Source: Caenorhabditis remanei (taxonomy: Eukaryota > Nematoda > Chromadorea > Rhabditida > Rhabditidae). From it: a stretch of DNA of 64,000 nucleotides. Both the position numbers and the translations under genes were made by a program. Within the stretch, counting starts at the first letter, position 1. Each line of letters opens with the position of its first letter. Positions 35,674-48,048 of this stretch are shown in pieces. The stretch spans positions 5,332,001 through 5,396,000 of the forward strand of contig NC_071328.1 of the NCBI RefSeq assembly GCF_010183535.1, read 5' to 3'. Below the pieces are notes generated by a model, which saw only the letters and a list, made by a program, of their open reading frames with translations, did not search any database and was not told the origin of the DNA.

Positions 35674-38600
35674 ATGGATTCAGACGAGGTTGGTTTCATT
35701 TTATTCTTATTTTTCTAAAATTATGGGTTTCAGGTACGAAAACGAAAGGAGTATGCAGAGAGAAAGGTGAAAGAGAGGCATGCAGCACTCCGAAAAGAAG
35801 CCGGCGAACGGCGAAAACAGACGTTGGAGCATCGGGAAAGGTGCGTTTCAGTTCGAGGACCAGATGGTCGATTTCCGTTTCGAGACATCTTTTTTTTTGG
35901 AGCCTGGCTCCAAAAAGGAGGCTCCAAAGTTGTGACCTTAAAAGCTCTAGGCACCGCTATCCAGCTGCTCTGCACCTGTCATCGGTCCACTCTCCTCCCC
36001 CGTTCCCTTTCATCTTCAACTCCTTGTCAGTTACAGAGTGCAATCCGTGTTGAAGCGAGAGCAAGTGCTGCTTCAGAAAAGAATGCAGCAGCTGAATGAG
36101 GATGAAGAGCGAAAGAAGGCGACGTTGGCGAAACAACACGAAGCCACGTCACGTACGGCGGCAATCAATAAGTCCTCACCGAAATCGTTCGCTTTCGGGT
36201 CTTCAACTCCCCGGACGTTGGCTTATTTGGATAATTTGCCGAAGAGTGAACAGCAGTATGATAAGAAATTGAGGCCACTCGAAGATTCGAGCCAGTTGAC
36301 GAGTCCGACGTCTACAGTGAGTTTCTTTGGTTGTATGAGGGGGTTTTCTGTCTTGATTTGATTAAAATCCCTAATTCAATTTATACATTCAGGAATCCTG
36401 TTTGAATCTTCATCACTATGAGGTATAATTGTAAAAACGAGTGAATAAGTCTGTAACCTATGTCTCCGAATACAAAAATTAACTCATCTCAACCTTCCCC
36501 CTACCCAATTATCATCTCCCCTCACTTCCTAGCCTTAAGACATTCCAGAGTTCCTCCACGAAGTTCGGGCGAACAACGGCTTCTCGGCCGCCTCCAGCTG
36601 CCCACCGGCCGGCTCCCGCAATGTCATCGATGACATCTTCAATGTATGTCACGTCGTCGGCTCCCCCGACTCGTCACGCGAAAACTTCGATAAAATCGTC
36701 AATAACAACGACGTCCACGACGAAAAAAGCGCCGGTGGCCTCAATGATGACACAGTCAGTATACACACCATCGAGTCGACCGGCTACTACTTCGAGACTA
36801 TCGATGGGAGCGGCGAAACCGAACCGTGGAGCCACACCGACATCAGCAAGAACGAATCGTTAGTATTCATCCTATCTTCCAGTCATTCAATTTTCGTTTC
36901 AGATCCAATTTCCTCGACACCAAATAGACGATCGATGGACACAAGAAAACCACCGATGCCAAGAAAGTCAATCTTGGAGAGGAAACAAGAGGCGAAGAAG
37001 GAAGTAACACCGGTTTCTGATGCTCCAGTGGTTGAAGTTGAGGAAGAATCTCAAGTTGAGACTGTCGTCGTGGCAACTGAAACTTCTCCTTTGGTCGAAG
37101 AGACAACAGAACAAGAAACCGAAGTTTTGAGACCTGAAACACCAGAAGTTGTTGCCCAAGAGGTTCCACAGCCAGAAGAGAAGCCAGTTGAAGTCGTCAC
37201 GGAGGAACCGAAGGAAGTCGAAGAAGTTCACGTTGCTCCAGAGCAAACTCAACAAGATGTCGAAGAGACACCGCGAGCGGATTCGCCAGCACCGGTTGCT
37301 GAAAGCACTGTTGATAAGGTGGAAGAAGAAGCTGAGAAGCCAGTTGAAAAGCCAGAAGACGTCATCATTCTTCCTTCCGAGACAGTGGAGCATGAATCTG
37401 TTAATGAAGTTCATGAAGAGAAACCAACGGAAATCGTCGAATCTGTACATCAAGAAGAGGAAGAAGAGGAGCATCATGAAGAAGAGCATCACGAGACATC
37501 TGGCAACACTTCTCTTGCTGACGAGCTGATCAGTATTGGAATTGATCAGAATATGTCACAAGATGAGATTATGCCGTCGAAGCCAGAGGTTGTCGAACTG
37601 GTATGAGTTTTGAAGCTTTGTGTACTGATAATCTAAATGTCACTTTTTCAGGAGTACCCGCTCATTGAAGAAAAGAAAGTTCCAGTCGCTGCTGTCAACG
37701 ATCTTGTTGATGTGTTCGGAAACGACTTCATCAATCAGAATCAACCACAACGAATGGTTGAATTTGACGAGGACACCGACAGTGGTAAAGCCTCCCCAAC
37801 ATCATCTGAAACCTCATCAACAACTGATGAAGTGACACCAAGAAGTGTGATAGAGGAAGTGAAGGTGTTGGCTCCACGAGTTCTTCCGATTGTTAGATCA
37901 GCTGAAGACATGGCAAGAAAAGAGAAAGAAGCTCGTGAAGCTGAGGAACGAAAGAATCGTCTCGCCGCTATCCTGGCGAAATCTAGGGGAATGGCGTCAC
38001 CAATGACGAATACATTACCTCCGACGGCCGCTGATATCAAAGGTATGGGCTCGTGAAGTGTGTGCGTTGCGTCGATTCGTTACGAATCAAATTCTCGTTT
38101 TCTTTTAATTTGGGAATGCGCGTTATAACCCTTTGTCGACTTCCTTTTTCGGATTAGTTAGCATCGATTCGAGAGCTCGCTCCCTTTTTGAGAAATCGTT
38201 ATATTTATAAATTCAAATATCTTCTTCAAATATCAAACAAATCGAACTGTTATATACATTTTTTCTTTCTTCTGTCACATCATTTTTCTATTGGATACCC
38301 CGTAGATTCATCACCCGTCACTACTTCACCGCCTTCGCCGCCTCGATCCCCACAAATGGTCGCTGAGCAGCCGACCTCTTCAGCAGCAAATGCATCCACA
38401 GAAGAGAGTGCCGATAAGGCAACGAATGGTGAGCTCCGTCGTCTCTCTTTTCCCCTTCTGGCATGTTGTGTGGTGTTAACCTATATGTGTGTACGCTTCA
38501 CTGTGATCGGCTTTCGTTGCGACTTGGTTATCGGCTTGGAATATTTTTGTCTGGTGGTCAAGATATCAGGGATTCAGTGGTTGTCTTCTTAATTTTCAGA

Positions 38601-39066
38601 TTTATTTCAGATGAAGCTTTAATTCAAAAACTAATTTAGAAGATCCTAAACACTGCTTCTTGTAGTAACTAGATTGTCGTGCTTTACTCTACTTTGATTG
38701 CTCCTCTGACTCCAACTTTTGTCCGTCGAATTCTGCACTTTTGTTCACTAAAATATCGTAAACTTGCAAATATTGTGATTGTGTTGATTGATCTATTCGG
38801 TTTTCTCATCTCATCCGGTGTGAGGATATTAATTTTCTAATCCTAGTTGTTCAACTAATTAGCCAATATTTTCAATTCCAGAATCTGGTCGAGCCAACGA
38901 CGTTCTTGCTCGTGTCGCCGCGATGACCAACTCCTCGACACTGCAGAAAATTCTGCAGCGAAAGCAGGGAAGCAACCCGTCACTTCAGGTAATCAATTCG
39001 AAGAGTTTCTTTTTCAACAACTCATTTTTACAGACTTCTGAATCAACGGGCGGCGAAATTTATTAA
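35674..39066 (+). CDS. MAP7/ensconsin-like microtubule-associated protein
   Basis: Nine exons (35674-35688, 35734-35840, 36037-36316, 36549-36858, 36903-37600, 37652-38042, 38306-38428, 38882-38988, 39034-39066) join in frame to 687 aa. Residues about 6-95 form a strongly basic coiled coil (KEYAERKVKERHAALRKEAG) followed by SFAFGSSTPRTLAYLD, which resembles the EMAP/MAP7 N-terminal microtubule-binding region. Then come a Ser/Thr/Pro-rich basic linker, a long Glu/Val/Pro-rich acidic region (about 270-470, in exon 5), and a second charged helix (ARKEKEAREAEERKNRLAAI) near 590-610 that may be a kinesin-binding-like coil. The family binds microtubules and recruits kinesin-1. The assignment rests on layout and the FGSSTP-like motif, not on an alignment. 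Exon 1 is only 15 bases. Other coiled-coil microtubule proteins are possible. Confidence 0.75.
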
Positions 39067-39926
39067 ATATCATCAAATGTTCAACTTCTAGCCAGCCTTC
39101 ATTCACTACTTACGGGTTTTCTGTTCTATACGGTAATTTAATTAGTAACTAATCAACACAATAATTATATCAAATTTCCAGATCTTGCCAACTGAAAGTG
39201 CATTTCGACTGCGTCCTCAACACACGTCTACCAGTCATTTTTCTTCATGTCAACTTGCTTTATTGACGAATTTCCTCCTCTCCAAATCAACCTCATTCGT
39301 TGTTATTCATCTGTTAAATATTCTGTACCACAATTTTATTTCCGTGCGGTTCTTATTATATCGAATATGATTATATCGCACGCATGTAAAAAACTAGAAA
39401 ACTATTGCTCATTATGTCTCATTCCCTCCCCTGTCACCCCCTCGCCCCCTTTTTCAGTTTTTCATTTGGTGTTTTCAATTCTTGCTCTTCTTTTCTTCAT
39501 TTTCCGGGAAATAACAATAATCCGTTTCAATCCGTGTCCCGCGCAGCGTTCTTTATCGCAAAAAGAACAAATTTCGGTAGATCGGTACTCTTCTTGAACG
39601 GTCTTGAAGGGCCGTTTTAGTCTATTCTCAACCTTTCAAAGAAGGGGCGGAGCTTTTTGTGTTGTACACATTATTTGCATGTGTAAATAAATAAACATTT
39701 TTGGTGTCATTTCGTTTTAAAAATCATCTTCTCAGGAAAGTACGAACAAACAAAAAAAGGTGAATTCCGTTAAAATCCTGAAAATACTTGATTTACGACA
39801 CTCCATTGTTCCGCAAAGCGTGTTGTTTAGCCACCTCCGTGTACTCCTTCTGGACAAGCTGATTCATTGAGAAATTCCACTGGCAGCTCGCATTTCAAGC
39901 GGATCCCGAATCTTTCCAGCACAAAA
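39067..39926. other. 3' flank of the MAP7-like gene and upstream region of arx-7
   Basis: About 860 bases with no supported gene. AATAAATAAA near 39687-39695 is a plausible polyadenylation signal. The open frames here are low-complexity. A TTCCAG at about 39914-39919 lies 7 bases before the arx-7 ATG and is a good SL trans-splice acceptor. Confidence 0.5.
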
Positions 39927-40733
39927 ATGGCGAAAAATATGCAAAATACTTCCTACAGAAAATTAGATGTAGATGCATTCGATCCAGAGCAATATGATGA
40001 AAACGACGAGAGTGAGTCATTATTTGCATGCATGAGCTATTGATTGATTGAAAGTTTATTTATAATTTTGAATGAAGTTTATTTAATTTCAGCTGTCGAC
40101 ACACCTGGACTTGGACCAGATGAGCGTGCTGTTCAGGGATATCTCAGCTCGAATCGGCTCGACGACGCTCTTCACGCCTCTCTCGTCTCCCCACCTCTGA
40201 AAACGAAGGATCAGGTGAGAAATATTTATCTTTTTAGAATAAATTTTTAAAAATGTTGAGTAACAAGCCAAATTTATTTAAGAACCAAGTCAGTAAATCA
40301 ATTTGAAACTAGTTGGGGTAGAATTTCTTTGAAGTGTGCTACAAAAATTAGAGAATTTGCATTACTGAAAGGATTTTTGTAACGTAACTTTTTGAAGCCT
40401 TCTAACTTGTTTCTAGTAGATTTTAGGGCTTAGGTTCGAATGAATAATTTAAAAATGAGTAATTAAACCGTCAACTTTCAGAACGTAAAAGACCGAGCGA
40501 CGCTTCTTGTGACAAAAGTGCTCCAATCGTTCAAAAATGCGGAAATCGAGCAAGCCGTCTCGAAACTTTCAATCGACGAAGGAGATATTCTCATGAAATA
40601 TGTCTACAAAGCAATGGAACTCGGCTCCGACGCAGCTGTATGTCAATCGTTGCTCGCGTGGCACGCCCAACTCGTCGCGAAATTCGGTCATGGAGCCATC
40701 ATGCGTGTTTTCTCAGGTCGCCAGCGTCTTTGA
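39927..40733 (+). CDS. arx-7: Arp2/3 complex subunit 5 (ARPC5, p16)
   Basis: Three exons (39927-40011, 40093-40214, 40482-40733) join in frame to 152 aa, the length of the C. elegans protein as I recall it. The N-terminus has the ARPC5 acidic segment (RKLDVDAFDPEQYDEND). The helical body contains NRLDDALHASLVSPPLKTKD and the conserved VYKAMELGSDAAVCQSLLAW and the C-terminal WHAQLVAKFGHGAIMRVFSG. ARPC5 is a structural subunit of the seven-member Arp2/3 complex that nucleates branched actin filaments in the cytoplasm. The ATG follows a TTCCAG acceptor by 7 bases, as expected for SL1 trans-splicing. It converges on pign-1, whose stop is about 280 bp away. Confidence 0.95.
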
Positions 40734-41016
40734 GCGTCCACTTCAATAATTTTTTCGTCGCATGCTGCTGTGATAATCATTCCTCACTGCTCTCTCCCCC
40801 ACCTCTCGTTTCTTGTGAATTTTGAACATTTTAAGACTTATTTCGAGTAAAAGCTTTATGATATGCAACAAGAAACAATAAATTAAAAAGGCGTTTTGAT
40901 ATTATTAAAGCATGAAAAAGGCACTAGTTTAATTATCACACGAATTTTGGTCATGGCATCACGGAAAATGTAGGAAAACAGAAAACAAAAACAAGAAATA
41001 TATAAGAATCGGGGAT

Positions 41017-44000
41017 TCAAGCAGCTTCGTCATCGGAAAGTTTTCGAGGCTTCGAAATTGATTCGATTTCGGGTGAAAACCTAGTTGAATCAGATCGCCT
41101 ACTGAAATCAAACGCCATTAAATGACTAGAAATGGATAAAAGTATTAAAAGAGCCAATGAAATGCACATGGAAACAATGAATTGAGAGATGCTCATTCCA
41201 ATGTCAAGCCAGCTTCCATCATCACGGAGTTGGTGGAAAAAACACTGAAAAAAGTTTCATTTGTACTAGAAAATCTTCAAAAAATCGCTCACCATCGACA
41301 TAAAATCAGTGAAAATCAACGAAAAGCAGCATAGCCTTTGTATAGATTCCCGATCAAATCGAACTATCGAAGCGAAAGCAGATGAGACCAAAAGAATTGG
41401 AATCAGCAGTTTCAGAACCAAAAGAATCGCCATAGTAAACGGGCTGAACACCGAAATGAATAAATTCAAAGTGGATGGATTGAATGAATTGATAGAAGCG
41501 AAATTTCCAGTTCCGAAGAGAGTGCAGAGCACGAAAGAGACGCAGACAACAGTACGACGGAGTTCCACGTATTCACCGGAGGAGACTGTAAAATAGCATA
41601 TTTTAATTAAAACTTTTTTTCAGACAAACCTTTCGTCGCATCAATTTTCAACTGGAGCAGCTCAACATCAGATAAATGTCCAAATTCAAAACGAACAAAA
41701 AGTGTCAAAAGGAACAGGAAAATGAGGACGAATAGTGACTCGTATGAGATGGATAGAAGGGAATAGGGTACCTCAAAATTCAGAAGTGGGCGGGGCTTAT
41801 ATTTGTCTGAAACTTACATAAAAGCATAACGAGTATGCAATCAATCGATCCACTAAGTATGGTCCGGATATAATCGAAGGAGCAATTAAAGAGAGAGGAA
41901 TCGAGATCCATGAAATCCAACGAGCGATTGATGGAGGCTGAAGCAAGGACTCTATTATAGGTGCCTTTTTATTAGAGTCAGTACCTTCTCAAACCCATAA
42001 TTCACTATAGTAATGAATATGGCTACTGCTGAATGCACATATACCATTAACTCAAACAACTGTTTTTGTCTAGCTAGACATCCTCGTTTCGAGAGTCGAT
42101 GGCAGATCCCCGCGGTTAGAAATGGAGAAATTATGCAGAGAGGAATGTGAGTTGTGACACCGACAGCTGGAAGGAATGGGAAAATGCACAGGGAGAGACA
42201 TGTTAGGATCCACGTTTTTGACCTGGAAAATGAATAAGGTTTTTAGCTGAAACCCGTAGAAATCACTTACCAATAAGAAACTATAGGATAGGAATAAAAC
42301 TGAGGAATGAACGCCAAAAGAATGAAAACGGCGGCGAGAAATGCTCGATCCATGAATGTCAGAACGAAGATGCATATTGTGATGGCTGGAAATAAATAGC
42401 TCATGGAAATTTTCTATTGAAATCTCACTCACTGAACCCAATAAATCCTACGAATGGTTTCATAAACGAATCGACAATCCGCAGTTTAGTAAAATCTTTT
42501 GCAAACAGAAGCGTGGCATATTCTCTAGCTTTTCTAGTCAAATGTGAGTGATTTTCCAGAATTGAGAGCAGATAAACTGGTAGGAATATATAGATTGATT
42601 GGGTAATACTCAGAGAACAGTAGACGGAAAACAGGAATGAAATGAGGAATGGAATAGTGAACAATCGGCTTGGAATGAGCAGTTTGTAGGTTCCTTTGGT
42701 TGTTGAGCTGGAAGAAATACAGAAATATTTTCAAGAGATCGTGCTACTTACTCATTCAAAAACGAGACAACCAAAGCGATCCACGCTATAAAACTACAAC
42801 TGACTGCTGCTCCTAACATCTGACGATCATATCGATGATAGAATACAATTGCCTCTTTCATCAAGTGTGCATTCTCTGCAAAAAGTGACGTGGCAACAGA
42901 GAAACGACGATCTCGACCAAGATGATTCAGTGTATTCCTCAGAGATTCCATTGCTTTGTCACCGAATTTTTCGAATTGAGTAAACCAAAATCTTCCGGAT
43001 TTCGCATTTTTCAAAAATGTGATTTGCTCTTTTAGCTGTCTGAAATTTGCCTCGATCGCCTTGAATTCATATCCAGAACTTTTTGAATCCATCATTTGAA
43101 CTGGAAGAATTCCCATTGAATTCACTGGAATCGGACATCCAATCAACGAAGAAATCAGTGGAGCCAAGTCAATCTGATGAACATCTAATTTCGGTCCTCC
43201 TTTCTTAATTCCAGCTCCCCAAGCAACGAAAGGAGTGAGCACTTCATCGTCACTTCCAGCTCCATGAGATCCCCAATCGGTCATTCCGTGGTCTGATGTG
43301 AAGAGCCAAGCAGTTTTTCCATCGGGAAAGAACTCGTCCACCAGTTTTTGCACTTTTTCGATTCCAGAGTCGACAACTGAAAAAAACTCTACTTATTTCA
43401 GAAAACTTTTGCAATCAAACACGGCCGTTACGCCATTTGTAAAGAATACATTTGCATACCTCTTATATTCTCAATGTACTGCTTCGATCGTGGCTTATTC
43501 CCATGACCATTCGTGTCAATACCCAATAAATGCAAGAAAAATACACTCTTCGGCTCGTTCAATTTCAATTTTAGCTCATTGTTTGTGGAAGCGGAGGTAA
43601 GGAATGTCTGAAAGTCTTTGTTTTTCACATTTTGAAAGACCTTTTTATCTAAAAAGAAACTAACCTCAAAATGATCAAATACCCATTTATCAAGTTTTGA
43701 GGCATCTTCTGAAGCGAAATCCTCTTCATCCGAAGAATAAGAAAAGGATTTTGCATTTGGAAGATCATCGAAAAGGTTCACAATATCTGGACTTCCCCAC
43801 ATCCAACTATTCGATGATCGATTAAAAACACTATCGAATTGTACTGGATTCTTCTTCCATCCCTTCGCAACTGCACTGATATCTTCAGTTATTCCAGCGA
43901 ATATTGCCACGTGACCAGGTCGAGATTCAGTTGGAACATGGGATCTCGACAGGCCGTATATGCCCTAAAAACGGTACAATTCTTTCAAGTTTTTAAAATA

Positions 44001-44297
44001 ATTTAAGCTCACTTTCCGATTGTTCATTATCGAATGAAGGTAGGGCGACATATTCGGGTACTTGTTGAATGTGTCATATCGTAATCCATCTGAAAATTGT
44101 CTAATTTTCACTTTTTCTTCTTTTTTCGAACCCTTACCAGCTGAAATAATAAATATCCGTTTCGCGGGAAAACTCTGGCTATTGATGAATTGTGGAGGAA
44201 TTCCATGAACGAGTGGACTTGTGTAATAAACATCGAAAATTGAATAAATTAAAATCAAATGGACTGTAATACTAGCCACTAGAATGTTCCACGACAT
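41017..44297 (-). CDS. pign-1: GPI ethanolamine phosphate transferase 1 (PIG-N/Mcd4)
   Basis: Twelve minus-strand exons (44297-44138, 44089-44013, 43964-43665, 43607-43460, 43376-42752, 42707-42433, 42385-42271, 42222-41985, 41937-41818, 41771-41630, 41585-41293, 41244-41017) join in frame to 906 aa. An N-terminal membrane anchor (about 5-25) is followed by the lumenal alkaline-phosphatase-like domain with SADGLRYDT, HVPTESRPGHVAIFAG, LLGIDTNGHG and FTSDHGMTDWGSHGAG, the metal-binding motifs of the family. The C-terminal half is a series of membrane helices (PIG-N domain) with GTGNFASINSF and SWLDIGMSIS. The enzyme adds phosphoethanolamine to the first mannose of GPI precursors in the ER. The segment 43608-43664 is treated as an intron but is 57 bases and open in frame, so a 925-aa form is possible. 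Human PIGN is of similar length. Confidence 0.93.
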
Positions 44298-44719
44298 CAG
44301 CGGGTTTATTCCCCCTAAAAATTGTGTTTTATTGGGTCAATTCGGGTCAATTTGCAGTGTAAAGTTAAGAAGAGTGAGGCAGATTGATGTTGCTCCCCCT
44401 CTCAAACTCTCCAAAAAGTGCACAGGGACTAGCTCTCCTGGGAGTTCGGCCACGCCGTTAAATTGATGCGATTGAAATGCTGTTCATTCTTGTTATTTTT
44501 TTCAGCGTAGTAAATAAACTTTGTATGTCTCTTAAACGTTTTATCGAAGTTTTTTGCTCCAAACAAAGCAAATAAAAAAGAACCAAATGTTTCAAAATCT
44601 GCTCGAGGACTAGTTTTTCTCGCACACCCTAACAGTTAGTCCCCGTGCATTTTAGTTATTTTTGCCAATTTTTTATTAGTTCTAGTTAAATTTCCCAGTT
44701 ATTCCAGCCAAATTCGAAC
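44298..44719. promoter_or_regulatory. Divergent upstream region of pign-1 and the zinc-finger gene
   Basis: The 422 bases between the two start codons must hold the 5' ends of both genes. No clear TATA box or conserved element stands out. A TTATTCCAG at about 44699-44707 lies 13 bases before the zinc-finger ATG and is a candidate trans-splice acceptor. Confidence 0.5.
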
Positions 44720-46944
44720 ATGATTGGCTACCCGATAGTGTTCCGATGTTGTGAATGTACTGTCGAAGAGCGTAAGTATCGATTTATCACCTCCAAACAA
44801 CGAAATAAACTTCAGAAACGATGGAGCACTTGGAAAGTCACATTTGGAGTCGACATTTGCAAGCATTCCCGTTCAAATGTGCTCATTGTGATTTTCCAGC
44901 ACTCAGTGCGATTAGTTTAATGGAACATTTTGAGCAGAACCATGCGGAAGTGACGGTTAGTTGGCGTCAAAGTTTTTGACTCATAACTTTGCTGAAACAT
45001 TAATTTCAGCTTTAAAAATATATTCAACAAATAGCAATTTTAATTCCGCATCTTCCAATATATAAATTCCTTTAAAAGTTTTAAAAAATCTGGAATTTTT
45101 TGTGCAAATCAATGCAAAACTTCAATAAAAATTATTTCCAGACAGTCGAATTCAAGCGAAATCTAGATGATGAGAAAAGGTTTCGAAAAATGGTTGCTGA
45201 ATCGATTGCGATAGAAATAGAAGACACTTCACAACAAGATGCAGGTGTTCAGATGGATTCGATACAGCCGATGGTGAGAATTGGAGTGAACGATAATAGA
45301 AAAAAAAGAAAATAGACAATTTTGACAAAAATCTATTATAAATTAACAACAGTCTGCCGCCGGGGGTGAAAAAACGCATGGAATTTGTTTTCATGCTTTC
45401 AGTTTCAACTACGAGACCGAACAAATACCATGCGCCTTTAACACCCCACTGCAGCAGTGAATTGAAAATAAAGACGAAGAACTAAAATAAGTAATTTCAG
45501 ATGCAACAAGGCCCAAGACAGATAATGCTGCTTCCTCCACAAACTAGTCGATATCAAGATATCGACGACAGTCCAGAGCCAGAAGACAATGATTTCGGAG
45601 TGATGGAGGACGATGAGAACGTAGAAGAATTGATTGAAGACGACGAAGATGATGATTATATTGATGAACTCGGAAATCCAGTGTTTATCGGTGCTCATGA
45701 CGATAATAATTTCATTTTGGACGATGAGATTTCTCAGCAGGGTGGCTGTAATATGCGAGGCAATAGCTTCGTGAGTTTGGGGGTTCTACATGTTCAACTG
45801 AAAGGAATCTGTAATTTTTAAGCAAAAAACCTAAAAATTTACATTTTATCGGTTTTTTAAAATAAATTATGTTATTTTTACCACAACAAATTCCCAATCA
45901 TATTCTCTCTTTCAGCACCTAAAGTACATCCGAACGAGACGAATGGACAAACTGATTGACAATGTAGTTGTGAATGCTGCTCAACGGACTTCTCCAGATT
46001 CAGTAAAACCTGTCAATTTGTATACAGAAATCTCATGCTTCACAGTGTTTCAGACTATTAATCCAACAAATGGTGAAGGACATTATGTGGATGGTCGAGG
46101 AGGAAGGAAAGTCGGAAGATATCAGTGTGATCAGTGTCCTAGGTCTTTCAAGGTATGGAGAAAAACTACAAATTGTGAGAAAATTAGACTGAAACGTGGA
46201 ACTCGGAAGTAGTTTTTTCAGTATCTTCATTGCGGCGAGGAATCTTCCTGAAAAGGCGTGCGCCTTTAAGACTTGTGTGGATTTACGGATTTACTTAAAG
46301 GCGCACGCCTTTTCAGGAAGATATCTCACAGCGATGTGCATTAAGTTAATTTTCACTTTTCAGTATCAATCAAAACTCGACGAGCATCGACGAACTCATC
46401 TCGGCGTCCGACCCTTCAATTGTCCATATTGTGACCAAAGTTTCACTCAAAAAGGAGCTCTCAAAACCCACATGAGAACACATACCGGCGAACGACCATT
46501 CTATTGTCAATGGGATTGTGGAAAACAATTTATTTCGTCGTCCGCAAGAAGGCATCACGAGAAAACTCATAGCGGAGAACGACCATATATTTGTAGTGTT
46601 TGTGGAAAAGGTTTCACAAAGAATTCGCATGTAATAAGACATCTCAGGGTTGGGTTTTTGGTAGAAGTTTGTGTAGAAATAACTTTTCTTTCAGAATATC
46701 CACAATCGAGAGATAATCCAAAGAGATTCAATGCTACAAGGAGGTATGCGATCGCCGGAGATCACAGTGAGTGAAGCTACGGGAGAGATAGTTGACATTC
46801 AGCCACGTGGAAAAGAGATTAGTGTCGTACGCGATATTGTTGGTGGGTAACCTTTCCGTTTTAATCCAATTTTAATTTTCCAATTTTCCAGAACAAATCC
46901 ACGAGGAGAAATTTAGCGAACGGAAGGATTTTCTGCGAATCTGA
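44720..46944 (+). CDS. C2H2 zinc-finger protein
   Basis: Eight exons (44720-44771, 44816-44955, 45142-45273, 45501-45770, 45916-46152, 46364-46648, 46695-46842, 46892-46944) join in frame to 438 aa. The N-terminus has a divergent finger pair (FRCCECT, then FKCAHCDFPALSAISLMEHF). An acidic region follows (about 150-190, rich in D and E). Four C-terminal C2H2 fingers follow: YQCDQCPRSF, FNCPYCDQSF, FYCQWDCGKQF and YICSVCGKGF, with TGERP- and SGERP-type linkers. It should be a nuclear DNA-binding regulator. The order of genes suggests the C. elegans gene I know as ztf-23, but that is from memory and I leave the symbol out. The first classical finger is interrupted by intron 5, which holds a perfect 26-bp inverted repeat. 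A possible 42-base in-frame intron at 46012-46053 is kept as coding here. Confidence 0.88.
46244..46320. repeat. Perfect 26-bp inverted repeat in zinc-finger gene intron 5
   Basis: The left arm starting CTTCCTGAAAAGGCGTGCGC and the right arm ending GCGCACGCCTTTTCAGGAAG pair over 26 bases with a loop of about 25. The whole is 77 nt. Perfect pairing suggests a small MITE or foldback, though the size is also that of a miRNA precursor. Confidence 0.8.
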
Positions 46945-47701
46945 GCCCGCCTCCCCCACCCATTTATATAATTTCATGTATACACATCTTGTTCAAATGC
47001 TTTCTCGATCTTTCTCTGTTTAATCCAAATTGTTGTTTTGTATTCTATTATTTTCATATCTTCTCATCGAGTACGGATACCCTTTTTCAGCTCATTTGTT
47101 ATGTGATGCATTTTCTACTATTATATAGTATTTTTTGAAACGTTAGTGAAGAGTCATCCTAATGAATTCTCTTCCCCGTTTTTCTCGCCATTTCTGAGAT
47201 TAGTCCTCGCCCACTCATTCACTCTTTTTAGCACTTATCGAAATAAGGTGATTAATAATTGAGAGACTTCTCCATTCATCTCTTTTCCTATTCTTTCCAG
47301 ATTTCGCCCTCCTCTGCACTTATCAACTTTTAATACTTTGCCATATTTCCCTTTTCTATCTCGTTTCCTCATTTTTAGAATTTCTTATTATACTTGTTGT
47401 CTTTTTTAAATAAAGATAGTTTGTATTTTCTTTTTTTCTTACTGAAGGAAACGTCTCTTCAGCTGACGTGAGTTGGATTTGAATAGGAAAAAGGAAAGTT
47501 TATGAACCGGAACATTGAATTCACTTTGTTTTCCGTTAGACGTTGGCTTTACATTAGTACATCTAGGATTTTTTTCCTAATAATCAGCTGTGTGATTAAC
47601 AGCAAAAACAGCCACCGGCGCCACATTTATTCGACTGATGGGATTAGGGTCATGATTATCGTTTTGGAGCAGTAGGTAACATCCGGAAGCGGGAAGTCGA
47701 C
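46945..47701. other. 3' flank of the zinc-finger gene and left half of a tRNA-like repeat
   Basis: No gene is supported. AAATAAAG near 47408-47415 is a candidate polyadenylation signal. At the right edge, TTGGAGCAGTAGGTAAC (about 47664-47680) resembles a tRNA box A; its partner box B lies on the other side of the CACTA-like element. Confidence 0.5.
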
Positions 47702-48048
47702 CACAGGTAGTTGGCCAGCGACGAAATACGGACCATATACGCGCCCGCGCGCGGACTTCAAACGAATTAGCTAAGGACGAAATATGAGAGTCATATACGG
47801 TCCGTTTCGCGTCCGCGCGCCGGAAAAGTCGCTCCTCTCGTTCCTCCCCCCCCCCCCCCCCCCCCCTTCCTCTCTCCCCATACCGCTCCTTCCTTTAATC
47901 GATGAAAACGAGAGCAATAGATTTTAATCAAATCATATTTATCGTCAAAAGAAACAATAGGAAATCAAATAACAATAGAAAATCAAATAACAATAGAAAA
48001 TCATCGAAGAACATTTAACAATTTAAAGAATTATGTTGATTTGAACTG

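Noticed and set aside
36968..37492. 174-codon minus-strand frame
   Set aside because: Shadow of the Glu-rich exon of the MAP7-like gene (antisense of GAA and GAG repeats gives F and L).
47846..47866. 21-base C run
   Set aside because: Simple homopolymer; its length may be a sequencing or assembly artefact. The same holds for the 13-base G run at 63161-63173.
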